Below are positions 1 through 7,576 of a DNA stretch of 64,000 bases, piece by piece (the first letter of the stretch is position 1; every line of letters begins with the position of its first letter). The DNA comes from Chloroflexota bacterium. Lineage in GTDB: Bacteria; Chloroflexota; Anaerolineae; Anaerolineales; Villigracilaceae. The translations under genes and the position numbers were made by a program. Under the pieces are notes generated by a model. That model was not told the DNA's origin. It was given only the letters and a program-made list of their open reading frames with translations, and made no database searches. The stretch covers positions 1 to 64,000 of the forward strand of contig JACRBN010000005.1 of assembly GCA_016213105.1 (NCBI GenBank), written 5' to 3'.

Positions 1-2
1 CC

Positions 3-122
3 TTTGGTTGGTTGGGTCGCTATCGCCGATTGGCTCGCGATTATGAACATACAACCTTATCCAGTGAAACCATGACCTATATTGCCAGCGTTCGCCGTAT
101 GCTCAAGCTGGTGGCTACCTGA
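3..122 (+). CDS. IS5-type transposase, C-terminal 39 residues only
   Basis: The left edge of the window opens in a reading frame that runs to TGA at 120-122. Its residues include GWLGRYRRLARDYEH, SSETMTYIASVRRMLK and LVAT, which match the usual C-terminal end of IS4/IS5-family DDE transposases (aromatic YRRLxxDYE, then an alanine/serine-rich helix ending in RxMLK). The remainder lies outside the window. The bases just after the stop, 121-138 (gacttttcatacactctc), resemble the outer end of such an element, and TTAG at 139-142 fits the YTAR target of some IS5 relatives. The terminal repeat cannot be verified because the left end of the element is not present. The next gene begins only 28 bases after this stop. 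Confidence 0.65.
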   Translation, partial: FGWLGRYRRLARDYEHTTLSSETMTYIASVRRMLKLVAT

Positions 123-149
123 CTTTTCATACACTCTCTTAGGAGTTCC

Positions 150-989
150 ATGTCTAAAATCTTTACCCGCGCCTTCCGTGTGCGCTGGGGGGAACTGGAT
201 CCCAGCGGCACGGTCAGTCCTGCGAATTACCTGCGTTACCTGATCGAGACCGCCTGGGATTGGGGGGTTGCGGCGGGTATGGATGCGAATTACAGCCAGA
301 GCCCGGATGTGTTCTGGTTGATCCGCGAAACGGAGATTCGATTCCTGCGTCCGCTGCGCCACAACGATGAGTTCGACTTGACCATTTGGATGGTCAACTG
401 GCAGAGGGTGCGCGGCACGCGCTGTTTTGAACTCACGCGCAAGGATGGTGGGGAGGTGGTCGCACAGGGTACGCAGCATATCGTGTATATGGATGCGAAA
501 ACCGGGCGGCCGACGAATTTGCCCGAAGCGGAGATTGAGAAATTTCGACTCGAAGACCCGCGCGTGTTCCCGTTCGAGCGCTTTCCGAAAGTCCTGCCCG
601 CCGAGGCCGTGTACACCATGCAGAGACGCGTGGAATGGATGGACCTGGACTCGTATGAGCATGTCAATAACGTGATCTACGTCAATTATGCCGAGGAGGC
701 CGCCGCGCAGGATTTTTCGGCTCGGGGCTGGAGTCCCGCCCAATTGGCGGAGGCAGGTTTGGGCGTCGCCGCGAAGCGTGTGCATATCCAATACCTGTCG
801 CTGGCGCTGTGGGGTGAAACGCTGAACATTTCCACGCATCCGCTCGAGGTCAACGAGACGGGCGGCTCGCGTTATGTCGGCATGACCCATGCGGATGGTT
901 CCCTGGCGGCCGAGTGCATCCTGGATTGGGAACTGGTCGACCGCCAAAGCGGTGAAGCGCGGCCCCTGCCCGTCGAATTGCGTGGATGA
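150..989 (+). CDS. Acyl-ACP/acyl-CoA thioesterase-like protein with two hotdog folds
   Basis: A 279-residue protein made of two 4-hydroxybenzoyl-CoA-thioesterase-type (hotdog) halves. The first (about 5-130) has VRWGELDPSGTVSPANYLRY, where the D-x-x-G-x-V-x-x-x-x-Y pattern is the usual active-site region. The second (about 150-275) has WMDLDSYEHVNNVIYVNYAEE, the matching D-x-x-x-H-V-N-N pattern. Double-hotdog proteins of this length are typical of acyl-ACP thioesterase-like enzymes that hydrolyse acyl thioesters in the cytoplasm; the substrate cannot be told from sequence. The start is fixed by AGGAG at 141-145. The ribosome site lies directly at the end of an upstream insertion sequence, so transcription may come from the element. 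No operon partner follows; a 212-base gap separates it from the threonine synthase gene. Confidence 0.85.
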   Translation: MSKIFTRAFRVRWGELDPSGTVSPANYLRYLIETAWDWGVAAGMDANYSQSPDVFWLIRETEIRFLRPLRHNDEFDLTIWMVNWQRVRGTRCFELTRKDGGEVVAQGTQHIVYMDAKTGRPTNLPEAEIEKFRLEDPRVFPFERFPKVLPAEAVYTMQRRVEWMDLDSYEHVNNVIYVNYAEEAAAQDFSARGWSPAQLAEAGLGVAAKRVHIQYLSLALWGETLNISTHPLEVNETGGSRYVGMTHADGSLAAECILDWELVDRQSGEARPLPVELRG

Positions 990-1049
990 TTTCGAGAGTC
1001 TGGGTGGCGCCACAATCAATCGTGGAGACATCCTTTCGGAAAGGAATCA

Positions 1050-1118
1050 GCCACGGATTTCACGGATATCCACGGATTGGAACAAAAAAATCGGTGAAAA
1101 TCTGTGCCAATCCGTGGC
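1050..1118. repeat. CCACGGATT-type intergenic inverted repeat
   Basis: In the gap between the thioesterase and threonine synthase genes, GCCACGGATT (1050-1059) is the exact inverse of AATCCGTGGC (1109-1118), with further copies of CACGGAT between them. Similar words (CCGCGTACATCCGCG) occur at about 7500-7530. Words of this sort are common as dispersed noncoding repeats in environmental genomes; nothing suggests coding. Confidence 0.6.
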
Positions 1119-1207
1119 AGAAACCCCACCACCCTTAAGTGCGGTGACACCAGAATCTTTTTCAGGTCTGCATATCGGGTAAAATCAAGCAAACATAAAG
1201 GATGACA

Positions 1208-2476
1208 ATGAATAAATTCACTGGCTATCGTTGTTCGATTTGCGGCCGCGAGTACCTGCCCGGTCAGGTGACCTACACCTGCCCGCAGGATGGCGGCAAC
1301 CTGGATGTCGTGCTCGATTTCGATGCCCTGCGCGCCAAGTATCAGCCCGAGGATATCACCTCCCGCACCGACCCCTCGCTGTGGAGATACCTCCCGCTTC
1401 TGCCCGTCCCCGAGCCTCCGGGCGAGGCGACCCCGCTCCACGCCGCCGGCTGGACGCCCGTCTTTGCCCTGCCGCGCCTGGCGGAGAGCCTCGGCCTCAA
1501 GCACCTGTGGCTCAAGGATGAGTCCCGCAACCCCTCTGCCTCCTTCAAGGATCGCGCCTCGGCCATTTTGGTGGCGCGTGCCCGCGAGATCAAGGCCGAG
1601 GTGGTGGTGACCGCCTCGACCGGCAATGCCGGCGCAGCGCTGGCCTGCATGGCTGCCGCCGTGGGTCAGAAAGCCATCATCTTCGCGCCCAAATCCGCGC
1701 CGCCCGCCAAGGTCGCGCAATTGCTGGTCTTCGGCGCGAAGGTCATCCTGGTGGATGGCACCTACGACGATGCCTTCGACCTGACGGTCAAGGCTTCGCA
1801 GGAATTCGGCTGGTACTGCCGCAACACGGGCTACAATCCCTTCACCGCCGAAGGCAAGAAGACCGCCGCCTACGAGATCTGGGAATGGTGGGAAGGCGTA
1901 CACCGCGCCTGGCACGAAAAGACTGGCCCCGATTCGGATCACGCCCCGCTGACGGTCTTCGTCTCGGTGGGGGATGGCAACATCATCTCGGGCATCCACA
2001 AGGGCTTCAAAGACCTGTACACCCTGGGCTGGATTCCGCGCGTGCCGCGCATCATCGGCGTGCAGGCCGAAGGCTCCGCCGCCATCGCCAACGCCTTCCG
2101 CGCCGGGACCGAGATCATCACCCCCGTCTCCGCCACCACCCTGGCCGACAGTATCTCCGTCGACCTGCCGCGGGATGGCGTGCGCGCCGTGCGCGCCGCG
2201 CGGGATACGGGCGGCTCCTACGTCACGGTCAAGGATGAGAACATCCTGCAAGGCATTGCCGACCTGGGGAAGATGGGCATCTTTGCCGAGCCTGCCGGGG
2301 CGACCGCCTATGCGGGCCTGGTCCAGGCTGCGCGCACGGGGCTGGTCGGCAGCGACGATCCCATCCTGGTGTTGAACACGGGCAGCGGCCTCAAGGATGT
2401 GCGCGCCGCCATGCAGGTCGTGCCCCAGGCGCCGATCATCGAGCCGACCCTCGCAGCCGTCAAGAAAGTGTTATGA
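1208..2476 (+). CDS. thrC: Threonine synthase, zinc-ribbon type
   Basis: PLP-dependent threonine synthase, converting O-phosphohomoserine to threonine in the cytoplasm. The N-terminus has two CxxC-type pairs (CSICGREY, then YTCPQDGG), as in the longer bacterial/archaeal thrC form. The PLP lysine lies in NPSASFKDRAS, the phosphate-binding loop in STGNAGAALA, and NTGSGLKD lies near the C-terminus. Length (about 422 residues) is normal. Two ATGs are possible, at 1202 and 1208. AAAGG at 1197-1201 abuts the first but is correctly spaced for the second, so 1208 is preferred. A -10-like TAAAAT lies near 1180. The stop codon overlaps the next start (ATGA at 2473-2476), so it is the first gene of a co-transcribed run with the permease and glycosyltransferase, although these have no obvious link to threonine synthesis. 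Confidence 0.93.
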   Translation: MNKFTGYRCSICGREYLPGQVTYTCPQDGGNLDVVLDFDALRAKYQPEDITSRTDPSLWRYLPLLPVPEPPGEATPLHAAGWTPVFALPRLAESLGLKHLWLKDESRNPSASFKDRASAILVARAREIKAEVVVTASTGNAGAALACMAAAVGQKAIIFAPKSAPPAKVAQLLVFGAKVILVDGTYDDAFDLTVKASQEFGWYCRNTGYNPFTAEGKKTAAYEIWEWWEGVHRAWHEKTGPDSDHAPLTVFVSVGDGNIISGIHKGFKDLYTLGWIPRVPRIIGVQAEGSAAIANAFRAGTEIITPVSATTLADSISVDLPRDGVRAVRAARDTGGSYVTVKDENILQGIADLGKMGIFAEPAGATAYAGLVQAARTGLVGSDDPILVLNTGSGLKDVRAAMQVVPQAPIIEPTLAAVKKVL

Positions 2477-3642
2477 GTCAATCCCAAAATTCCTGGAGCC
2501 TTCCCTTTCGTTACGTCAGCGGGCTGCTCCTGCTGGCCGGTTTAATTGCGTTCATGATCTATGCCCGCGACGCTGTGCGGGCATTGATCATCGCCGGCTT
2601 TGTGGCCTACCTGATCAACCCTGCGGTGATTTTCCTTACCAGCCGGACGAAGCTGTCGCGGGCCGCCGCGGTGAATATCGTTTATTTTTCGTCGCTGATC
2701 CTGATGGTGGGAATTCCCGCCACCCTGACGCCGATCTTCTTCGATGAGCTGCAATTCGTTGTCCGTGACGTGCTCGATCTCAACGAACAGTTCAGCGAGA
2801 CCCTCTCACAGCCCCTGAGCTTTGGCGGCATGGAATTCCATTTGGAACGCCTGGCCTCCACCTTTGCCCACCTCCAGGATGTGGTGCTCAGCCCGCTGCC
2901 GGAGCAGGTCTTTGCCTGGCTGGAGACCACCTCCGTGGGGGTGCTGTGGCTGCTGGTCATCATCGTCAGCATCTATATTTTCATGACCGAGTGGCCGCGG
3001 ATGCGAGATTGGCTGATCGAACTGGCTCCGCCCGCCTACCAGGATGACATGCAGGAGTTGTATCGGCGGGTGCGCCGCATCTGGATGGCCTACCTGCGCG
3101 GGCAGATCGTGCTTATGTTGATCGTCGGCGTGGTATTTACGATTGCCTGGCTGATCCTGGGAATTCCCGGGGCGCTGGTGCTGGGCGTGGTGGCCGGACT
3201 GTTCACCCTCGTCCCGGATGTCGGACCGTTCCTGGCAGCCGTGATCGCCATTGCCGTGGCCCTGCTGGAAGGCTCGAACTGGATCGACCTGCCCAATATC
3301 GGGGTGGCGGGAATTGCCCTGCTGGTCTACCTGGTCCTGATCAACTTGAAAAATTTCTTCCTGCGACCCATCGTGATGGGACGCAGTGTCCATATGAACG
3401 AGGCGCTGGTTTTCATCGCCATCATGATCGCCACCATCCTGGAAGGCATCATGGGCGCGCTGCTGGTGGTGCCTGTCCTGGCCTCCGCCATCGTGATCAT
3501 GGAATATTTGCGCCGCCGCGTGTTGGATCAGCCGCCCTTCGCCGACGATGGTGAAAAACAGTTCGTCGCACCGCAGGAGGAAGTATCCCGCAGGCGCAGT
3601 TTTGGAAGGAAATCCTCGAAAAAACAGGAAGAGACTTCATGA
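2473..3642 (+). CDS. AI-2E family (PerM-like) membrane permease
   Basis: A 389-residue integral membrane protein of the AI-2E/PerM family (UPF0118). About eight hydrophobic segments are visible: two near the N-terminus (residues 15-55), one around 70-90, one around 155-175, then a dense C-terminal group (210-355). The C-terminal cluster contains the usual [10 protein letters not shown] and [13 protein letters not shown] stretches; the family typically has PxxG then LxNxxxxPxxxG there. The C-terminal 35 residues are charged ([15 protein letters not shown]) and cytosolic by the positive-inside rule. Members include AI-2 exporters and sodium/proton antiporters, so the substrate is not predictable. 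It overlaps the upstream thrC stop and the downstream glycosyltransferase start by four bases each, implying translational coupling. Confidence 0.88.
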   Translation: MSQSQNSWSLPFRYVSGLLLLAGLIAFMIYARDAVRALIIAGFVAYLINPAVIFLTSRTKLSRAAAVNIVYFSSLILMVGIPATLTPIFFDELQFVVRDVLDLNEQFSETLSQPLSFGGMEFHLERLASTFAHLQDVVLSPLPEQVFAWLETTSVGVLWLLVIIVSIYIFMTEWPRMRDWLIELAPPAYQDDMQELYRRVRRIWMAYLRGQIVLMLIVGVVFTIAWLILGIPGALVLGVVAGLFTLVPDVGPFLAAVIAIAVALLEGSNWIDLPNIGVAGIALLVYLVLINLKNFFLRPIVMGRSVHMNEALVFIAIMIATILEGIMGALLVVPVLASAIVIMEYLRRRVLDQPPFADDGEKQFVAPQEEVSRRRSFGRKSSKKQEETS

Positions 3643-4568
3643 GCGTTACCTATTCGATTGTTGCCCCGATCTATAACGAAATCGACAACCTGCCCCTGCT
3701 CTATCGCCGCCTGACCGATGTGATGGAATCCAGCGGGGAGCCTTGGGAACTTATTCTCGTGGACGACGGCTCGACCGACGGCTCCACGGAAAAAATCCGC
3801 GAGCTGGCGGCGGACGATGCCCGCATCCGCCCGGTCATCTTTGCGCGCAACTTCGGACACCAGATCGCCATCACCGCCGGCTGGGATTATGCGCGCGGCG
3901 ATGCGGTCGTCATCATCGACGCCGACCTGCAGGACCCGCCCGAGGTCATCCTCGAACTGGCTAAAAAATGGAAGGAAGGCTACGAGGTGGTCTACGCCGT
4001 GCGCGCCGAACGCGAGGGCGAAACCTGGTTCAAGAAGTTCACCGCCTCCATGTTCTACCGCATCATCTACCGCATCACCGACGTGAAGATCCCCGTGGAT
4101 ACGGGCGATTTCCGCCTGATGGACCGCAAGGTGGTGGATGTGCTCAAGCAGATGAAGGAACGTCATCGTTTTCCGCGCGGCATGTCGGCCTGGGTGGGCT
4201 TCAAACAGATCGGCGTGGAGTATAAGCGCGCCGCCCGTCACGCCGGCGTGACCAAATATCCGTTCAAAAAGATGCTGCGCCTGGCCTTGAATGCCATCAC
4301 GGGATTTTCCTATTTCCCCCTGCAGGTGGCCACCTTCTTTGGCTTTATCTCGGCGGGCGTCTCCATCCTGGCCATCCCGGTGGTGGCGATCCTGCGCCTG
4401 GCCGGGTCGCATTTCTTCGAGGGACAGACCACCACGCTTGTCTCGGTCCTTTTCCTCGGCGGCGTGCAGTTGATCTCGCTCGGCATCCTGGGCGAGTACA
4501 TTGGCCGCCTGTACGATGAGGCCAAGGGCCGTCCGCTCTATATTGTCCGCGACGCGCCCAGGGATTGA
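3639..4568 (+). CDS. GT2 polyprenyl-phosphate glycosyltransferase (GtrB/DPM1-like)
   Basis: A family 2 glycosyltransferase of 309 residues. The N-terminal GT-A domain shows YNEIDNL near the start, VDDGSTDGS as the nucleotide-binding motif and DADLQDPPE as the DxD metal site. The C-terminal third has two long hydrophobic segments (about residues 228-255 and 265-290), as in GtrB, DPM1-like and ArnC-type enzymes that move a sugar from a nucleotide donor to polyprenyl phosphate at the inner face of the membrane. The sugar is unknown. It overlaps the upstream permease by ATGA and is followed six bases later by a histidine phosphatase, so the three are probably one transcript. A GT39-type enzyme, which typically uses such lipid-linked sugars, is encoded at 7577-9256. 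Confidence 0.9.
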   Translation: MSVTYSIVAPIYNEIDNLPLLYRRLTDVMESSGEPWELILVDDGSTDGSTEKIRELAADDARIRPVIFARNFGHQIAITAGWDYARGDAVVIIDADLQDPPEVILELAKKWKEGYEVVYAVRAEREGETWFKKFTASMFYRIIYRITDVKIPVDTGDFRLMDRKVVDVLKQMKERHRFPRGMSAWVGFKQIGVEYKRAARHAGVTKYPFKKMLRLALNAITGFSYFPLQVATFFGFISAGVSILAIPVVAILRLAGSHFFEGQTTTLVSVLFLGGVQLISLGILGEYIGRLYDEAKGRPLYIVRDAPRD

Positions 4569-4574
4569 TTCAAA

Positions 4575-5258
4575 ATGACTGAACAGAAAACGACCCGCAT
4601 TTTCATGGTCCGCCACGGCGCGACCCAACTCAGCGCCGAGGATCGCTTCGCCGGCGCGGTGGACGTCGAGCTTTCCGAGGAAGGCAAGTTCCAGGCGGCG
4701 CAACTGGCGCAGCGCCTGGCCGACGACGCCATCACGGCCGTCTATTGCAGTCCCATGCGGCGCACGATCCAGACCGCCACCATCCTGGCCAAACCGCGCG
4801 AACTGCCCGTCATTCATCGGGAGGGGCTGCGCGAGATCCATCACGGGCACTGGGAAGGCATGCGCCGCCCCGATGTCGAGACGCAGTTCCCGGATGAGTT
4901 CGCCGCCTGGGAGCAGGATCCGTTCACCTTCGCCCCGCAGGGAGGGGAGGCGGGCGTCAACGTGATTGCCCGCGCCCTGCCCGTCATCCGCGAGATCGTC
5001 CTGGAGCATCGCGGAGAGAACGTGCTGGTCGTCTCGCACAAGGCCACCCTGCGCCTGCTCATCAGCAGCCTGCTTGGCTTCGACGCGCGCGGCTACCGCG
5101 ACCGTCTCGACCAGTCTCCCGCCTGCCTCAACGTGCTCGACTTCAAAGACCCGGTGCGCGCGCGCCTGATGCTGTTCAACGACGTCTCGCACTACATCGA
5201 CCAGCCCAAACGCTCCGACGGGCGCCTGTCCAAGTGGTGGGACGCGGAACAGTCCTGA
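4575..5258 (+). CDS. Histidine phosphatase family protein (phosphoglycerate mutase-like)
   Basis: A 227-residue member of the histidine phosphatase superfamily. The catalytic RHG is in MVRHGATQLSAEDRFAG, the second arginine in CSPMRRTIQTA, the acid donor region in LREIHHGHWEGM, and the second catalytic histidine in VVSHKATLRLL. This set is typical of GpmB/CobC-type phosphatases. The substrate could be a sugar phosphate, alpha-ribazole phosphate or another small phosphoester; no cobalamin genes lie nearby to favour CobC. It follows the glycosyltransferase by six bases and ends before a strong intrinsic terminator, so it closes the operon that begins with thrC. Confidence 0.88.
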   Translation: MTEQKTTRIFMVRHGATQLSAEDRFAGAVDVELSEEGKFQAAQLAQRLADDAITAVYCSPMRRTIQTATILAKPRELPVIHREGLREIHHGHWEGMRRPDVETQFPDEFAAWEQDPFTFAPQGGEAGVNVIARALPVIREIVLEHRGENVLVVSHKATLRLLISSLLGFDARGYRDRLDQSPACLNVLDFKDPVRARLMLFNDVSHYIDQPKRSDGRLSKWWDAEQS

Positions 5259-5286
5259 CCCGATCCGCCTGCCGCGTGATGAACGA

Positions 5287-5311
5287 GACCCCGGAGTCCC
5301 CGGGGTCTTTT
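5287..5311 (+). terminator. Intrinsic terminator after the thrC-phosphatase operon
   Basis: GACCCCGG (5287-5294) pairs with CCGGGGTC (5300-5307) around a five-base loop, followed by TTTT. It lies 28 bases after the phosphatase stop. Confidence 0.85.
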
Positions 5312-5313
5312 GA

Positions 5314-5319
5314 TACAAT
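5314..5319 (+). promoter_or_regulatory. -10 box of a probably leaderless MATE gene
   Basis: TACAAT ends nine bases before the ATG at 5329, and no Shine-Dalgarno sequence lies in between. Transcription would start about where translation does. No clear -35 is visible; the upstream bases form the preceding terminator. Confidence 0.5.
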
Positions 5320-5328
5320 GAGAGCCTT

Positions 5329-6678
5329 ATGAACAATTCCTCCTTTATTCGCACCATGTTGTCCATCGCCGTGCCTGTGGCCTTCCAGCAATTGATCAGC
5401 GCCCTGCTCAACATGGTGGACGTGCTCATGGTCGGCCAGTTGGGCGAAACCGCCATCGCCGCGTTGGGGCTGGCCAACCAGGTATTCTTCCTCTTTATCC
5501 TGTTCCTGTTCGGCGTGACGAGCGGCATGGCCATCTTCACCGCCCAATACTGGGGCAAGGGCGACGTGGCGAGCATCCGCCTCGTGCTGGGAATTTCGTT
5601 GACCATCTCGGTGCTGGTCAGCGGCCTGTTTACCGTGGCGGCCCTGGTTTTCCCCGAAACCATCATGGGCTTCTACACCCAGGACCGCGAGGTGATCGAA
5701 CTCGGCGCAAGCTACCTGCGCATCGTGGGAATCAGCTACGTGATGGTGGCCATCGTCACCTCGTACATTGCCATCCTGCGCAGTGTGACGCTGGTCGCGC
5801 TGGCGGCCTTCGTGACCGTCGTGGCCCTGGTTCTGAAGACGGGACTGGGCTACATGCTCATCTTTGGGCTGGGCGGATTCCCCGCGATGGGCGTGCGCGG
5901 CGCGGCCACCGCCACCGCCCTCGGCTGGACCTTCGAGCTGGTCCTGCTCCTCGTCCTGGTCTACACCCAGAAGACGCCCCTGGCCGCCAACCCGCTGACC
6001 TTTTTCCGCTTCGACCGCGTCTTCCTGTTCAAGGTTTTGAAGACCTCCATGCCTGCCGCGATCAACGAGGTGTTCTGGTCGTTTGGCATTACGGTCTATA
6101 ACGCGGTCTATGCCCACATCGGCACGGATGCGATTGCGGCCATCAACATCAATGCCACCATCGAGGAGTTGTTCTTCGTGTTGTTCATCGGCATGGGCAA
6201 CGCCTGCTCGGTGATGGTCGGCAACAAAATCGGCGCAGGCGAGAAGGAAGTGTCCTACGAGTACGGCCGCCGCTTTCTGAACATGGGCGTCCTGGGGGCG
6301 CTCATCGCGGGCGGAGTGGTGGTACTGATCCGTGAGCCCTACATCGCCCTGTATGACATTTCAACGTCCGCCGCCGACAACGTGCGCATGTTGATGCTGT
6401 TCTTTTCCATGAGTCTGTGGCTGCGCGTGCATAACTTCATGTTGTTCATCGGCGCGCTGCGCGCAGGCGGGGACACGCGCTATACCATGTTCATGGAAAT
6501 ATTCTCCATCTGGGTTGTGGGTGTGCCGATGGCCCTGCTCGGCGGATTCGTTTTCCACCTGCCCGTGTACTGGGTCTACGTCATGGTGCTGGCTGAGGAG
6601 GCGGTCAAGGCGGTCGTCATCCAGTTCCGCTTCCGCTCGCGCAAATGGATCCATGACCTGGTCAATGTCGAGGCATAA
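5329..6678 (+). CDS. MATE family multidrug/sodium antiporter
   Basis: A 449-residue membrane protein with about twelve hydrophobic segments in two similar halves. Typical MATE features are PVAFQQLISALLNMVDVLMVG near residue 15-35, GVTSGMAIFTAQYWGKGD in the first half, and GNACSVMVGNKIGAGE and RAGGDTRYTMFMEI in the second half. Such proteins export cationic drugs or metabolites in exchange for H+ or Na+. It is transcribed alone between a terminator at 5287-5311 and a hairpin at 6684-6712. A TACAAT box nine bases before ATG with no ribosome site suggests a leaderless mRNA. Confidence 0.92.
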   Translation: MNNSSFIRTMLSIAVPVAFQQLISALLNMVDVLMVGQLGETAIAALGLANQVFFLFILFLFGVTSGMAIFTAQYWGKGDVASIRLVLGISLTISVLVSGLFTVAALVFPETIMGFYTQDREVIELGASYLRIVGISYVMVAIVTSYIAILRSVTLVALAAFVTVVALVLKTGLGYMLIFGLGGFPAMGVRGAATATALGWTFELVLLLVLVYTQKTPLAANPLTFFRFDRVFLFKVLKTSMPAAINEVFWSFGITVYNAVYAHIGTDAIAAININATIEELFFVLFIGMGNACSVMVGNKIGAGEKEVSYEYGRRFLNMGVLGALIAGGVVVLIREPYIALYDISTSAADNVRMLMLFFSMSLWLRVHNFMLFIGALRAGGDTRYTMFMEIFSIWVVGVPMALLGGFVFHLPVYWVYVMVLAEEAVKAVVIQFRFRSRKWIHDLVNVEA

Positions 6679-6683
6679 AACAT

Positions 6684-6712
6684 GCGGGGCCGTCCAAAAG
6701 GAACGGCCCCGC
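6684..6712. terminator. Hairpin downstream of the MATE gene
   Basis: GCGGGGCCGT (6684-6693) pairs with ACGGCCCCGC (6703-6712). It is long and GC-rich but lacks a T tract, so it is a weaker terminator candidate than those elsewhere in the window. Confidence 0.55.
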
Positions 6713-6734
6713 ACTGTCACCAGATGAAGTTGTA

Positions 6735-6775
6735 GCGCAATTTGCTAAATTGCGCTGGCAAATTGCCAATTTGCC
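6735..6775. repeat. Paired short palindromes (REP-like)
   Basis: Two adjacent perfect hairpins: GCGCAATTTgctAAATTGCGC (6735-6755), then GGCAAATTG-C-CAATTTGCC (6757-6775). The layout matches the other short intergenic palindromes in the window (for example 31748-31787 and 37728-37780). They sit between converging genes and code for nothing. Confidence 0.65.
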
Positions 6776-6785
6776 TGCATCGCCC

Positions 6786-7268
6786 TCAGTTCGCCGCTTT
6801 CTTTACGAGTGCAATTATTTTTGCCTCTTCGGCGGCGGTCAACTTGTTCAAAGCAAAGCTGGTCGGCCACAGGTTGCCATCGTCCAGATTCGCATCCGGC
6901 TGGAAACCGAACGTCGCATACCTCACGTTGAACTTGCTCGCAGCCTGGAAGAAACAAATCACCTTCCCATCCGTGTTGGCATAAGCAGGCATTCCATACC
7001 AGGTCTTTGGCATAAGATTTGGCGCGCTGCCTTTAATGATCACATGCAACCGTCCCGCCATGCTGCGATCCGGTTCCGGCATTGCAGCAATTGCCGCGAG
7101 CACGGCGCTTTCGCCGGCCGCCTTGTCCCTGTTCGCGCGCGCCTCCGCCTTCAATTCCTGGGTGCGGGCCTTCATCGCGGCGCGTTCCTCGTCCGTGAAT
7201 CCACCGGACGTCTTGCTGGTCGCGCCGGCGCTCCTGGCGGACGCTTGCGTATCCTTCTTTGGGCTCAT
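6786..7268 (-). CDS. DUF1801-domain protein (YdhG-like)
   Basis: A 160-residue protein with a low-complexity Ser/Ala/Lys-rich head (residues 1-25), a charged helical region containing [20 protein letters not shown], and a C-terminal DUF1801/YdhG-like fold containing [20 protein letters not shown] and NVRYATFGF. The family's core is a YdhG/YjdI-like fold with a W-x-x-P-x-Y type signature; its biochemical role is unknown. The start is supported by AAGGAG seven bases upstream of the ATG. It is a single gene. A second DUF1801 protein is carried as an integron cassette at 12402-12746. Confidence 0.8.
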   Translation of the reverse strand: MSPKKDTQASARSAGATSKTSGGFTDEERAAMKARTQELKAEARANRDKAAGESAVLAAIAAMPEPDRSMAGRLHVIIKGSAPNLMPKTWYGMPAYANTDGKVICFFQAASKFNVRYATFGFQPDANLDDGNLWPTSFALNKLTAAEEAKIIALVKKAAN

Positions 7269-7434
7269 GGAAATCTCCTTGAATCGTGTTCGATTGTCGG
7301 TGAAATAAAGTCATCACCCACGCAGGATGGGTGGCGACTACATTCTAGAACGTTTATTCTGGGCAGTCAAGAGCAAATTTGTCCGAATTGGCGGTGGTAT
7401 GCCTTGCCAAGGTTTCCCAAGTTCGCCCATGATT

Positions 7435-7555
7435 TTCTACCGTACATTTTGGAAATAGGACGCGGACGAGCGCCGAAAACGCGGAGAAAACCCCCTGAAA
7501 ATCCGCGTACATCCGCGTTAATCCGCTTCCCATGTAGGTTTTGTACGGTAGAGAA
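7435..7555. repeat. Small element with terminal inverted repeats
   Basis: TTCTACCGTACA (7435-7446) is matched in inverse by TGTACGGTAGAGAA (7542-7555), enclosing about 95 bases with CCGCGTACATCCGCG-type words. There is no credible coding. It looks like a MITE or a long imperfect cruciform. The 308-base gap 7269-7576 holds this and otherwise nothing recognisable. Confidence 0.45.
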
Positions 7556-7576
7556 GCCCATGAGTGGAAATCAGGC

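Noticed and set aside
1016-2251. A 411-codon minus-strand frame opposite threonine synthase
   Set aside because: Shadow of thrC on the complementary strand; low-complexity Gly/Asp/His composition.
3528-5666. A 712-codon open frame on the minus strand over the permease, glycosyltransferase and phosphatase genes
   Set aside because: Frame opposite well-supported genes with conserved motifs; high-GC shadow, its translation is rich in H, R and D without any domain, and no ribosome site.
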